64,000 nt of DNA from CF-167 sp963695195 (GCA_963695195.1 CAVOGE010000007.1:1803268-1867267), one strand, 5' to 3'. Numbered from the stretch's first letter, positions 43,288 through 52,187 are shown. A program made the numbers and translations. The notes: generated by a model from the sequence alone, not told the origin.

Positions 43288-43869
43288 CTAGCGTTTGATG
43301 CGGCCCCGCTCGAAGTCGCGATGGTACAGGCTGGCGGTCGGGTCGCGCTGCCCGCGGTACTTGCTGCCGATGCGCGCATCGCCGTAGCCGACCTCGACCG
43401 GCGAGGTGAGCCGCTGGAAACTGATCTGGCCGATCTTCATCCCGTCGTACAGGGTGATCGGCAGGTTGGCCACGTTGGACAGCTCCAGCGTCAGGTTGCC
43501 CTCCCAACCGGGATCCACGTAGCCCGCCGTCGAATGGATGAGCAGCCCCAGCCTCCCGAGGCTCGACTTTCCCTCCAGCCGCGCGACCAGGTCGTTCGGC
43601 AGCTCGACGCGCTCGAAGGTCGAGCCGAGCACGAACTCTCCCGGATGCAGGATGAACGGCTCGTCGCCCGCGATTTCGACCAGCTCGGTCAGCTCGGGCT
43701 GATCGGTTCGAACGTCGATGTACGGGTAGCGGCTGTTGCGAAACACGCGGAAGCGGCGGTCCAGGTGCAGGTCCACGCTCGACGGCTGGACGGCATCGGG
43801 GACGTACGGGTCGATGACGATCCGCCCTGCCGCGATCTCGGCGCGGATGTCGCGATCGGAGAGGATCAC
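43288..43869 (-). CDS. dcd: dCTP deaminase
   Basis: A 193-aa trimeric enzyme that deaminates dCTP to dUTP (or, in bifunctional forms, to dUMP) for thymidylate synthesis. Motifs include VQPSSVDLHLDRRFRVF, RLEGKSSLGRLGLLIHSTAG (KSSLGR with the Arg/Ser pair), YVDPGWEGNLTLEL and a C-terminal QRDPTASLYHRDFE. The start overlaps the nrdR stop by 4 bp, so both nucleotide genes are co-expressed. Copy 2 of the direct repeat lies in its 3' end. Confidence 0.95.
   Translation of the reverse strand: MILSDRDIRAEIAAGRIVIDPYVPDAVQPSSVDLHLDRRFRVFRNSRYPYIDVRTDQPELTELVEIAGDEPFILHPGEFVLGSTFERVELPNDLVARLEGKSSLGRLGLLIHSTAGYVDPGWEGNLTLELSNVANLPITLYDGMKIGQISFQRLTSPVEVGYGDARIGSKYRGQRDPTASLYHRDFERGRIKR
43300..43347. 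repeat. dcd 3' end (copy 2 of the direct repeat)
   Basis: Original copy of the 48-bp direct repeat, within the last codons of dcd. See 42481-42528. Confidence 0.9.
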
Positions 43870-44339
43870 CCCTTCTCCGCCGGCGTGCGCTGCTTCATCA
43901 GGCGGTCCACCTCGCGCTTGAGCGTCGAGATGTCCTCGTAGCTGTGATAGACCGATGCGAACCGGATGTAGGCCAGCTGATCCATGTCGCGCAGCGCCTC
44001 GGTCGCCATTCGGCCGACCTCCTTGCTGCTCACCTCCGGCTGCCCCCGCGCACGGAGGGCGCTCTCGATGTCGTCGACCGCCTGTTCGACGTGCGCCAGG
44101 GTGACCGGGCGCTTCTCGAGTGCGCGCATCAATCCCGCCTGGAGCTTGCCGCGGTCGAACTCCTGGCGGCTCCCGTCGCGCTTCAGCACGGTCAGTCGCG
44201 CGCCTTCAGCGCGCTCGTAGGTGGTGAATCGGAAGGTGCAGGCCTCGCACTCGCGGCGACGGCGAATGGTTCCCCCGGCCTCGAGATCGCGCGAGTCGAT
44301 GACCCGCGTCCCCTCCTCGTTGCAGCGTGGACAGCGCAT
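43866..44339 (-). CDS. nrdR: ribonucleotide-reductase repressor NrdR
   Basis: A 157-aa regulator with an N-terminal zinc ribbon (MRCPRCNEEGTRVIDSRDLE, then RRRRECEACTFRFTTYER) and a C-terminal ATP-cone (LKRDGSRQEFDRGKLQAGL, then RMATEALRDMDQLAYIRFAS). It senses dATP/ATP and represses nrd genes. Two palindromic sites 30 bp apart just upstream may be its own binding boxes. Confidence 0.97.
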   Translation of the reverse strand: MRCPRCNEEGTRVIDSRDLEAGGTIRRRRECEACTFRFTTYERAEGARLTVLKRDGSRQEFDRGKLQAGLMRALEKRPVTLAHVEQAVDDIESALRARGQPEVSSKEVGRMATEALRDMDQLAYIRFASVYHSYEDISTLKREVDRLMKQRTPAEKG

Positions 44340-44360
44340 GCGGAATCCCCGTACGGACTA

Positions 44361-44402
44361 CACCAGTGGTGGTACCGATGACGAGGGTACCACAAGATGT
44401 GG
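44361..44402 (-). promoter_or_regulatory. candidate tandem NrdR-box pair upstream of nrdR
   Basis: Two imperfect matches to the NrdR-box palindrome lie in the nrdR leader: CACCAGTGGTG (44361-44371) and CCACAAGATGTGG (44390-44402). Their centres are 30 bp apart, about three helical turns, as for paired NrdR boxes. This suggests autoregulation. The AT-rich centre of the usual box is missing in the first. Confidence 0.35.
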
Positions 44403-44415
44403 GCAGATTCGGCCC

Positions 44416-44985
44416 CTACTGCCGATGCAGCCGAGCAGCCACCGATGCCTCGGCGGGCAGCCCCGGCTCCCAGCTGAGAAGTGCGTCGACCAGCTCGCGC
44501 ATGCGCAACTGCGCGTGAAGGATGTTGAGGTGTCCCCGCTTCCAGTAGATGGTCGGTTCCTCGTCCTCCGGAGGTCGGTGCGGCAGTCGGGTGATTCCGC
44601 AGCCGCGCGCGGCAGTCACGATCCCGCGCAGCGCGCGTTCGAGATTGCCCTCGTACTCGGCGTGGAGCGCGTGCAGCTCCTCCGGTGCCAGGATCTCGCG
44701 CAGTCCCTCGGCGGCCGCATCGAGCTCGTCCTCTCCAGCCTGCAGCGCGACGAGCGCCTCGTCGGGGTCGGCGGCGCGGCGACGCAGCGCGTCGACCAGG
44801 TCACCCAGCTCGACCAGCCGCCCGTCGATCGTCGCCGTGCGTTCGGCAAGGTCGCGGCGGTAACCGTCCAGCTCTCGTCCGTAGGCATGCGGCCGGCGGC
44901 GGCGTGGACGCAGGAGCGCGGGCATGGCGAGGAGGACGATAGCCGCCGTCAGCAGTGGGGCCGATCCTTGCGGTGAACGAGGCAT
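44416..44985 (-). CDS. hypothetical protein with one membrane helix and coiled coil
   Basis: A 189-aa protein with an N-terminal helix (LLTAAIVLLAMPALL), a basic stretch and a predicted coiled coil (ELDGYRRDLAERTATIDGR, then LVELGDLVDALRRRAADPDE). The C-terminal part contains TIYWKRGHLNILHAQLRM. The ATG overlaps the etfA stop (ATGA), so it is translated with the electron-transfer genes. No family recognised; a membrane-attached structural role is possible. Confidence 0.65.
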   Translation of the reverse strand: MPRSPQGSAPLLTAAIVLLAMPALLRPRRRRPHAYGRELDGYRRDLAERTATIDGRLVELGDLVDALRRRAADPDEALVALQAGEDELDAAAEGLREILAPEELHALHAEYEGNLERALRGIVTAARGCGITRLPHRPPEDEEPTIYWKRGHLNILHAQLRMRELVDALLSWEPGLPAEASVAARLHRQ

Positions 44986-45974
44986 CAGTCGGGCATCCCC
45001 TTTCGGCGCCGAATCTCGGCTGTCAACTCTGGAACGATCGCGAACAGGTCCCCCACCACGAACAGGTCGGCGAATTCACCGATCGGCGCATCGGGATCCT
45101 TGTTGATCGCGACCACGTTCTCCGCGGTCTGCATCCCGACACGGTGCTGGATCGCCCCGCTGATGCCGCAACCGACGTAGAGTGCGGGCTTGACCACCTT
45201 GCCGGTCTGACCGATCTGCAACTGGTACGGCACCCATCCGGCATCCGCGGCCGCACGACTGGCGCCGACCGCGCCGCCAAGGGCCGCGGCGAGTGCATGG
45301 AGCGGATCGAAGCCCGCGGCGCTGCCGACGCCACGCCCGCCCGCGATGATGACGGTCGCCTCTTCCAGATTCGCGACCGCGGCGTCGGCGGGATGCGATT
45401 CCACGATGCGGACCGATCCCAGCGCCCCGGCGTCGGCCGAAGGAGCGCTCGAGACGGTCGCCGTTCCGCTCCCACCCTCCAGCGGCGTGAAGGTGCCGGA
45501 GAGCGCAAGGACGATGACCGGCTGCGGAGCATCGGCCACGCACTCGCTCACCGTGATCACCGAGCCCTGGAGCGTTGCCTGCTCCACCCGCACGCGGCCA
45601 CCCTCAATCGACACGGCACGTACCGGCCCCAGCGCCGGCAGCCCGAGCAGACCCACCAGCGCGGCGGCCAGATCGCGGCCGTTGGGTGTGGCCGGCGCGA
45701 GCACCGCACGGGGCGCATCGTCGCCAAGCGTCGCGGCGGCTGCAGCCGCCAGGCCGATCGCGGGGCCGGTGATGTCCGACAACACCACAGCGCGAACCGC
45801 GCCCGCGGCACCGAGTGCGGCCGCTCCAGCGCTGGCCCCATCGCCGTAGGCGAGCGCCACCGCGGCGCCGCCGCTCTCCCGAGCGAGTCCAGCCGCCCCG
45901 GCCGCCAGTTCAAGCGCACTCCGTGCCGGCGTGCCGCCGTCGAACTCGGCAAGGAAGCAGATGTCGTTACTCAT
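44985..45974 (-). CDS. etfA: electron transfer flavoprotein, alpha subunit
   Basis: A 329-aa FAD-binding subunit. The C-terminal family signature is present: TVIIAGGRGVGSAAGFDPLH, ASRAAADAGWVPYQLQIGQT, GCGISGAIQHRVGMQTAEN and VAINKDPDAPIGEFADLFVV. With EtfB it accepts electrons from the adjacent acyl-CoA dehydrogenase. GAGGGG lies upstream of the ATG, 14 bp after the etfB stop. Confidence 0.97.
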   Translation of the reverse strand: MSNDICFLAEFDGGTPARSALELAAGAAGLARESGGAAVALAYGDGASAGAAALGAAGAVRAVVLSDITGPAIGLAAAAAATLGDDAPRAVLAPATPNGRDLAAALVGLLGLPALGPVRAVSIEGGRVRVEQATLQGSVITVSECVADAPQPVIVLALSGTFTPLEGGSGTATVSSAPSADAGALGSVRIVESHPADAAVANLEEATVIIAGGRGVGSAAGFDPLHALAAALGGAVGASRAAADAGWVPYQLQIGQTGKVVKPALYVGCGISGAIQHRVGMQTAENVVAINKDPDAPIGEFADLFVVGDLFAIVPELTAEIRRRKGMPD

Positions 45975-45988
45975 GTCGCACCCCTCGC

Positions 45989-46771
45989 CTAGATCAACTT
46001 CCGGGCGGCCAGCCAGTCGGCGATCCGCGACGCCGCGTCGGCTGGTCCCAGGTCTTCGACGCGCTCCGTCGGCGCCTTGGGCTCGGGTGGGCGCGCCTCC
46101 ACGACACGCGTCAGGGCTGCCCCATGCAGATCATCCGCCGAGAGCCCCAGATCTGCGAGGCTCCAGGTCTCGAGTGACTTGCGGCGCGCGGCCATGATCC
46201 CCTTCAGCGAGGCATAGCGCGGCTCGCCGACCTGGTCGGTGACGCTTGCCACGACCGGCAGGGGTGCCTCGAGGATGTCGAAGCCGGAGGCGGTCAGCCG
46301 ACGAATGCGCGCGGTCGAGCCGGTCAGCAGCAGTTCGGCGCCGTACGAGAGCAGGGGCAGCCCACGAATGGCGGCCACCGCGCCAGGGACCAGCGAGCCG
46401 CGGGCGTCATCGGAACTCATCCCCATGAGGGCCACATCGGGTGCCAGCTTGTCGAGCGCCGCCGCCAGGACGCGTGCCGTTGCCCACTGGTCGGCCCCCG
46501 CCAGTGCGTCATCGGTGACCTGGAAGGCCTCCTCGCCTCCCATCGCAAGGGCGCGGCGGAGGGCCTCGGCGGCCGATTCGGGCCCCATCGACAGGTAGGC
46601 AACCGTCTCAACGGCGCCCGCCTCCTGGAGTCGGAGCGCCTGTTCGATGGCGTACTCGTCGAGTGGATTGATCACCGACTCGGTCGCAGCTCGGTCGAGC
46701 CGCAGGTCGGCGGTATAGCGCTTCTCGGCCGTGGTGGCCGGGACCTGTTTGACGCAGACGACGATCTTCAC
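45989..46771 (-). CDS. etfB: electron transfer flavoprotein, beta subunit
   Basis: A 260-aa AMP-binding subunit of ETF: MKIVVCVKQVPATTAEKRYT at the start, VINPLDEYAIEQALRLQEAG, and the family block ASVTDQVGEPRYASLKGIMA. The ATG overlaps the stop of the acyl-CoA dehydrogenase gene (ATGA), showing direct coupling with the electron donor. Confidence 0.97.
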   Translation of the reverse strand: MKIVVCVKQVPATTAEKRYTADLRLDRAATESVINPLDEYAIEQALRLQEAGAVETVAYLSMGPESAAEALRRALAMGGEEAFQVTDDALAGADQWATARVLAAALDKLAPDVALMGMSSDDARGSLVPGAVAAIRGLPLLSYGAELLLTGSTARIRRLTASGFDILEAPLPVVASVTDQVGEPRYASLKGIMAARRKSLETWSLADLGLSADDLHGAALTRVVEARPPEPKAPTERVEDLGPADAASRIADWLAARKLI

Positions 46772-47961
46772 GCTGTGGGTGTCCCTCGATCTGGTTTCGC
46801 GGTCCGCGACAGGCCGGCCCGCTTGAGAATCTGACGCGCGACGATCATTCGCTGAATCTGCTGCGTCCCCTCGTAGAGCTGGGTGATCTTGGCGTCGCGC
46901 ATCATGCGCTCGACAGGGTACTCGCTGACATAGCCGTACCCGCCAAGTACCTGTACCGCATCCGTGGTGACCCGCATCGCGGTATCGCCTGCCACCAGCT
47001 TCGCGCAGCTGGTCCAGTACGCCAGTTCGGGGTCCGCGGCATCCACCGACGCAGCGGCGGCATAGGTCAGCTGGCGAGCCGCCTCGGTCTGGCTGGCCAT
47101 GTCGGCGAGCATGAACTGGATCCCCTGCATATCGGCCACGCGCTCGCCGAACTGGCGTCGCTCCGCGGCGTAGCCGACCGCGAAGTCGAGCGCGCCCTGC
47201 GCGATGCCGACCGCCTGGGCTGCGACGCTCAGGCGCGACCGGTCGAGGGTCGCCATCGCGATCTTGAATCCATCCCCCTCGTCGCCGAGCCGATTGACCC
47301 CTGGGACCCGGACGTCGTCGAAGTTGAGTTCAGCGGTCGGAGACCCGCGGATCCCCATCTTGTGCTCGATGCGAGGGGACGAGAAGCCTGGCGTATCGGT
47401 CTCGACGATGAAGGCGCTCATGCCCTTGCGGCCGCCAGCCTCTGGATCGGTCAGGGCAAAGACGGTGAGCAGATTGGCGATCGAGCCGTGGGTGATGAAC
47501 CGCTTGCTTCCGGTGAGCAGGTAGTCGTCGCCGTCGCGGCGCGCCCGCGTGCGCATCGCCGCCACGTCGCTCCCTGCCCCGGCCTCGGTCAACGCGAACG
47601 CGATCAGCCATTCGCCGCTCGCCAGCCGGGGGAAGTAGCGGGTCTTCTGCTCGTCGCTGCCGGCGATCAGGATCGGCAACGCGCCGAGCTTCTGCACGAT
47701 CGGGATCAGGCTGGTGGTGGCGTCCGCGCGGGCGATCTCCTCGACCAGGATCGCCTGCGCAACGTTGTCGAGCGCGGTCCCGCCGTGGCGCTCCTCGAAA
47801 CAGGTGCCGAGCAGGTCCTGCCCCGCCAAGAGGTCCTTGAGGTCCCATGGGAACTCGCTCGTGGCATCGATCTCTGCCGCGCGCGGGGCGATGCGCTCGG
47901 CCGCCAGCTCGCGAACGACGGCCCGTAGCTCGTCGTGCTCGCGGGTGGTCCGGTGGGTCAC
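46768..47961 (-). CDS. acyl-CoA dehydrogenase
   Basis: A 397-aa flavoprotein dehydrogenase that forms the alpha-beta double bond of acyl-CoA and passes electrons to ETF. Motifs include FALTEAGAGSDVAAMRTRA, GSKRFITHGSIANLLTVFAL, KMGIRGSPTAELNFDDVRVP, and the catalytic Glu in QLYEGTQQIQRMIVARQIL. Short-chain or branched-chain specificity is likely given the neighbours but is not proven. TAGACT lies 7 nt before the GTG start. Confidence 0.95.
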   Translation of the reverse strand: MTHRTTREHDELRAVVRELAAERIAPRAAEIDATSEFPWDLKDLLAGQDLLGTCFEERHGGTALDNVAQAILVEEIARADATTSLIPIVQKLGALPILIAGSDEQKTRYFPRLASGEWLIAFALTEAGAGSDVAAMRTRARRDGDDYLLTGSKRFITHGSIANLLTVFALTDPEAGGRKGMSAFIVETDTPGFSSPRIEHKMGIRGSPTAELNFDDVRVPGVNRLGDEGDGFKIAMATLDRSRLSVAAQAVGIAQGALDFAVGYAAERRQFGERVADMQGIQFMLADMASQTEAARQLTYAAAASVDAADPELAYWTSCAKLVAGDTAMRVTTDAVQVLGGYGYVSEYPVERMMRDAKITQLYEGTQQIQRMIVARQILKRAGLSRTAKPDRGTPTA

Positions 47962-47968
47962 GGGTTCG

Positions 47969-47974
47969 AGTCTA
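47969..47974 (-). promoter_or_regulatory. -10-like TAGACT before the acyl-CoA dehydrogenase gene
   Basis: Minus-strand TAGACT ends 7 nt before the GTG at 47961, so the dehydrogenase-etfBA unit may have its own leaderless promoter, separate from the aminotransferase upstream. Confidence 0.45.
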
Positions 47975-47988
47975 GCCGAAGAGCCCCG

Positions 47989-49422
47989 TCAGTCGGTCAG
48001 CTCGACGGCAAACGCGCGGAGGGTGGCGATGTACCGGTCGATCTCTTCGTCGGTGTGCTGCACCGACAGGGTCCACTGGTCGTCCGCGCCCGGCGGCAGC
48101 AGGATTCCGCGGTTGGCCAGGTAGAAGAAGCTCGCCGCCCACAGGTCTCCGTCGAGGCCGATCAGGTCGCGGTAGTTGGTCACCCGCTTCGGGGTGAACA
48201 TGACGCAACCCTTCGGACCGACGTTGATCGCGTAACCGGGAAGCTCGAACTCGTCGATGATGGCCTGGCAGCCCACGGTGAGTCGCTCAGCGAGCTCGTG
48301 CAGTCGCGGGTAGACGTCTCGGGTGAGGATCTGGGTCAGGGTCACCAGGCCCGCGGTCATCGACAGCGGATTGCCGTTGAACGTCCCGAGGTGGGCGACA
48401 CGGGTGGCGCCACCGGCCAGGGTCGAGTGCTCCATCCCGACACCGCCGGCACCGTGATCCGGTACCTGCTCGATGGCGCGCATCACCTCGGCGTGCCCGG
48501 TGAAGGCGCCGATCGGGATGCCGCCGCCGATGCTCTTGGCCAGGCAGATCAGGTCCGGCTGCACCCCGTAGTACTCGGTGGCGCCGCCATAGGCGAGCAC
48601 CACGCCGGTCTTCACCTCGTCGAAAATGAGGACCGCGCCATGTTCGGTGGCCAGCTCGCGCAGTCGCGCGAGGAACCCCTCCGCGGGCGGAACCACGCCG
48701 ATGTTGAACTGCACCGGCTCGACGATGATCGCGGCGATCTCACCGCGATGGCGTTCGAGGATGTCCGCCACCAGGTCAGGATGGTTGAACGGGGCGATCA
48801 CCGTCTCGGTGAGGCGGCTGGCCGGCATGCCGGCGGTGGCCGGGACACTGTTCGGGGCCTCGATCGGTCCCATCGCATCCCGTGCAGGCTGGATGCTGAT
48901 CAGCACGTCGTCGTGGTGGCCGTGGTAGCCGCCCTCGAACTTGAGGACCTTGCTGCGTCCGGTGAAGCCACGTGCCACGCGGATGGTGTCCATGGTCGCC
49001 TCGGTCCCGGAGTTGCTGAAGCGGACCAGGTCGGTCCCGAAGCGCAGCTTGATCTCCTCGGCCAGCGCCACCCCATCCTCGGTCGGGAAGGTGTAGCAGG
49101 TGCCGTTGGCCACTCGCCGCTGAAGTGCCTCTGCCAGCAGCGGATGCGAATGCCCGGCGGCGAGGACACCAAAGGCCATGTCGAAATCGATGTACTCGTT
49201 GCCGTCGACGTCCCAGATCCGGGAACCGCGGGCGTCAGTCATGAACAGCGGGTAGGGGTCGTACGTCTGGAACGAACTGGCGACGCCCAGCGGCATCGCC
49301 TTCCGCGCGCGGGCATGCAGCGCCGCGCTGCGCGGTGTTCGCGTCCGATACGCGGCCTCCTCGCGGTCGAGGATGGCGCGCACCCGTGTCCGGTCGAGGG
49401 TCCGCCCCGTTGCGCTGGTCAT
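47989..49422 (-). CDS. class III aminotransferase (glutamate-1-semialdehyde-aminomutase-like)
   Basis: A 477-aa PLP enzyme of the HemL-like branch. It has DVDGNEYIDFDMAFGVLAAG, RFSNSGTEATMDTIRVARG, KFEGGYHGHHDDVL, IVEPVQFNIG, and the PLP Lys in LIFDEVKTGVV. A second Lys-type block follows (AKSIGGGIPIGAFTGHAEV). It is preceded by an Lrp/AsnC regulator and followed by an acyl-CoA dehydrogenase with ETF, so amino-acid or beta-amino-acid breakdown is more likely than haem synthesis. The residues that distinguish true HemL need checking. Confidence 0.85.
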   Translation of the reverse strand: MTSATGRTLDRTRVRAILDREEAAYRTRTPRSAALHARARKAMPLGVASSFQTYDPYPLFMTDARGSRIWDVDGNEYIDFDMAFGVLAAGHSHPLLAEALQRRVANGTCYTFPTEDGVALAEEIKLRFGTDLVRFSNSGTEATMDTIRVARGFTGRSKVLKFEGGYHGHHDDVLISIQPARDAMGPIEAPNSVPATAGMPASRLTETVIAPFNHPDLVADILERHRGEIAAIIVEPVQFNIGVVPPAEGFLARLRELATEHGAVLIFDEVKTGVVLAYGGATEYYGVQPDLICLAKSIGGGIPIGAFTGHAEVMRAIEQVPDHGAGGVGMEHSTLAGGATRVAHLGTFNGNPLSMTAGLVTLTQILTRDVYPRLHELAERLTVGCQAIIDEFELPGYAINVGPKGCVMFTPKRVTNYRDLIGLDGDLWAASFFYLANRGILLPPGADDQWTLSVQHTDEEIDRYIATLRAFAVELTD

Positions 49423-49432
49423 GATCGATCTC

Positions 49433-49918
49433 CTACCGGGTGCCCCACTGATAGCTCTCCTTCACGAACCGCAGCTCGACCATCGTCTCGGTCGAGAGGA
49501 TTCCACCGATCTGTGCCAGCGGGCCGGTCAGGACCCGCAGCAGGTGCTCATTGTCCTCGCAGACTACCTCGCAGATGATGTCGAAGCGCCCCGCGGTGAT
49601 GACCACGTAGGTCACCTCATCGAGCGAAGCGACCTCGGCCGCGATCGCCTCCAGGCGCCCGGCGTCCACCCGCAGGCCGATGAATGCCGGCTGGCCGAAG
49701 CCCATCGCCAGCGGGTCGGTAACGCCCACCACCTGTACGACGCCGCGCGCCATCAGCCGCTCGGCTCGCTGCCGAACCGTGGCCTCGGGCACCGACAATT
49801 CTCGACCGATCTGCGCGAACGGGCGCCGGCCGTCGTGCTGGAGTGCCTTGATAATCGACTTGTCGAGCGCGTCGAGCGCCGGACGTCCGGCCGCGGGTTT
49901 GACAGATCGCATTGCCAT
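49433..49918 (-). CDS. Lrp/AsnC-family transcriptional regulator
   Basis: A 161-aa regulator: N-terminal winged HTH (LDALDKSIIKALQHDGRRPF, then AQIGRELSVPEATVRQRAE) and a C-terminal RAM ligand-binding domain (VTYVVITAGRFDIICEVVCE). It typically senses an amino acid and controls the neighbouring genes. It lies 10 bp upstream of the aminotransferase gene on the same strand. A TAGAAT is 10 nt before the ATG at 49918. Confidence 0.93.
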   Translation of the reverse strand: MAMRSVKPAAGRPALDALDKSIIKALQHDGRRPFAQIGRELSVPEATVRQRAERLMARGVVQVVGVTDPLAMGFGQPAFIGLRVDAGRLEAIAAEVASLDEVTYVVITAGRFDIICEVVCEDNEHLLRVLTGPLAQIGGILSTETMVELRFVKESYQWGTR

Positions 49919-49968
49919 GTTGTCACGGATTCTAGCCGCAGCGCCCAAGTGCGGTCAACGTTCCGCCA

Positions 49969-52179
49969 TTAGGCAGGCCAGATTCTACGGAATCCGCGCG
50001 CTTCTGGTCCTGGCGAGGCCTCCGCAACCAGGTCGGCGTTCGGTGTCGGTGCGACGTTCCACGCGCCGGTGGCGTCGGCCAGCAGTTCGGCCACGTCACG
50101 GACCGCGACGTCCGTCCGCTCAAGATCGGTCACCCCGTCGCGGAGCATCACCAGGCAGAACGGGCACGCCGTGGCGATCGCATCGGCGTTCGTGGCAAGC
50201 GCCTGCTCGGTGCGGCGGTGGTTGATCCGCTGCCCTTCCCGCTCCTCCATCCACATCCGCGCGCCGCCTGCGCCGCAGCACATTCCCTTGCGGTGGTGCT
50301 GTTCCATCTCTACCACCGACTGGCCGGGGATGGATGCCACGACCCGGCGGCCCTCGTCGTACACCTCGTTGTAGCGACCCAGGTAACACGCGTCGTGGTA
50401 GGCGACCACGGCGTCCGAATGCACGTCGGGCACCAGGCGCCCGTCGGCGACCAGCCGATCGAGCAGCTGGGTGTGATGAATCACCTCGACGCCGCTCAAC
50501 CCGAATTGCGGGTACTCGTTGCGGATCGTGTTGAAACAGTGCGGGCAGCTGGCCACGATGGTCCGAACGCTGTGCTCGTCGTGCGCACGGCTCAGGGTGG
50601 CCACGTTCTCTTCGGCGAGCATCTGGAAGAGATACTCGTTACCGGCCCGGCGGGCCGGGTCGCCTGAACACGTCTCGGCGGAGCCGAGCACCGCGAACGG
50701 GACGCCGGCCTGCTTCAGCAGCGCTGCCATCGCCCTGACCACCTTGCGGTTGCGCTCATCGAACGCCCCTGCGCAGCCGACCCAGTAGAGAACCCCTCGG
50801 TGCATGGCAGCCGACGAGCCGCCCGCGCCCCCGTCGGCGCCGAGCACCGGCACATCCATCCCCTTGGCCCAATCCATTCGAGCGCTGCGCGGCTGGCCCC
50901 AGGGATTGCCGGCGGTCTCCATGTTGCGGAAGGCAACGTTCAGCTCCTTCGGGAAGCGGCTCTCCTCCAACACCAGGTTGCGGCGGATCTCGACGATCGA
51001 ATCCACGTGCTCGATGAGCACCGGGCAGCCCTCGACGCACCAGCCGCAGGTGGTGCACTGCCAGACCGCCTCCTCGGGGATGGCGTTATCCACCAGCGGC
51101 AGTGAGAGCGCGGCTGCGGCACGTTCCCGGGCAGCGCCCAGTGCGGCATCCGACGCCTCGAGACCCCCACCGGCACCGCCCCGGGCGGCGCGCTGGGCAC
51201 CGGCGGCCAGGGCGAGCGCCGTCTCGGCAGCCACCATCTGGTCGCGCAGACCCTCCATGAAGTGTTTTGGCGAGAGCGTCTTCCCGGTCATCGACGCGGG
51301 GCAGAACTCCATGCAGCGGCCGCACTCGGTGCACGACAGCCCGTCGAGCATGTGCCGCCACGACAGGTCCTTCAGCCCCTTGGCGCCAAAGACGAGCTCC
51401 TCGCCGGGAGCGGGCTCGGCCTCCAGGTCCATCCTGCGCAGCGCCCCGCGCGGCTCGAGGTTGCGGAAGTAGACGTTGGGCTCGCTCGTAACGATGTGGA
51501 GATGCTTGCTGTACGGCAGGTAGGCCCCGAAACCGAGGACGAAGCCGAGGTGCAGCCAGCCGAAGATGCCGTAGCCGGCGACGGCGGCCGGCGCGCCGAG
51601 CGGTTCGAGCAACAGCGACGCCGGGCCGGCGACGAGCGCAAACGGTCGGGACGGGTCGTCCGGCACGGCCACGAAGCGCAGCGCATCGGCCAGCACCTCG
51701 GTCAGCACGACGCCCAGGATCAGTCCCAGGATCAGGAAGGCGTCCCTGCTGAGCCCGAGCCGCGCGGGCCGCTTCACGATTCTGCGCCATGCGGCAAAGG
51801 TGATCGCGGCGAGGATCAGCCCGATGAACAGGTTGGCGACCAGCACCACGGCCATCCATGCGAGTCCGCCCAGCGGCCAGCGCATGATCGTCTCGATCAG
51901 GCCGTTGGTGAAGTAATTGCCGCTGGTGACCAACAGGACCAGGAAGCCCCAGAAGATGACCGCGTGCATCACTCCGGGAACGGGGTCCTGCAGCAGGCGG
52001 CGTTGGAAGATGACGTACACCACCACGCCCCAGATACGGCGCAGGGGCTGGTCGAAGCGGTCGAGTGGCCTGCCCGAACGGACCACCGCGAGGTGCTGAC
52101 GCGCGCGGCGCCAGAAGATCCAGATGGCAGCAGCCACCGGCAGCGCGACCAGCGGGTAGAAGGGGATGCCGACCTCCAT
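49969..52179 (-). CDS. etfD: EtfD-type ETF:menaquinone oxidoreductase (membrane Fe-S oxidoreductase)
   Basis: A 736-aa protein: about six N-terminal helices with a nitrate-reductase-gamma/haem-b-like domain, two 4Fe-4S ferredoxin motifs (SCTECGRCMEFCPA and QCTTCGWCVEGCP), and two C-terminal CCG domains (YWVGCAGAFDERN; CCGAGGARMWMEE). This matches mycobacterial EtfD, which accepts electrons from EtfAB and reduces menaquinone. With the dehydrogenase and etfBA just downstream it forms a complete acyl-CoA-to-quinone chain. TAGCAT is 8 nt before the ATG. Confidence 0.93.
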   Translation of the reverse strand: MEVGIPFYPLVALPVAAAIWIFWRRARQHLAVVRSGRPLDRFDQPLRRIWGVVVYVIFQRRLLQDPVPGVMHAVIFWGFLVLLVTSGNYFTNGLIETIMRWPLGGLAWMAVVLVANLFIGLILAAITFAAWRRIVKRPARLGLSRDAFLILGLILGVVLTEVLADALRFVAVPDDPSRPFALVAGPASLLLEPLGAPAAVAGYGIFGWLHLGFVLGFGAYLPYSKHLHIVTSEPNVYFRNLEPRGALRRMDLEAEPAPGEELVFGAKGLKDLSWRHMLDGLSCTECGRCMEFCPASMTGKTLSPKHFMEGLRDQMVAAETALALAAGAQRAARGGAGGGLEASDAALGAARERAAAALSLPLVDNAIPEEAVWQCTTCGWCVEGCPVLIEHVDSIVEIRRNLVLEESRFPKELNVAFRNMETAGNPWGQPRSARMDWAKGMDVPVLGADGGAGGSSAAMHRGVLYWVGCAGAFDERNRKVVRAMAALLKQAGVPFAVLGSAETCSGDPARRAGNEYLFQMLAEENVATLSRAHDEHSVRTIVASCPHCFNTIRNEYPQFGLSGVEVIHHTQLLDRLVADGRLVPDVHSDAVVAYHDACYLGRYNEVYDEGRRVVASIPGQSVVEMEQHHRKGMCCGAGGARMWMEEREGQRINHRRTEQALATNADAIATACPFCLVMLRDGVTDLERTDVAVRDVAELLADATGAWNVAPTPNADLVAEASPGPEARGFRRIWPA

Positions 52180-52187
52180 GGCTGCCC

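Noticed and set aside
47935..49578. 547-codon plus-strand frame
   Set aside because: Antisense to the aminotransferase and the dehydrogenase start; no domain seen.
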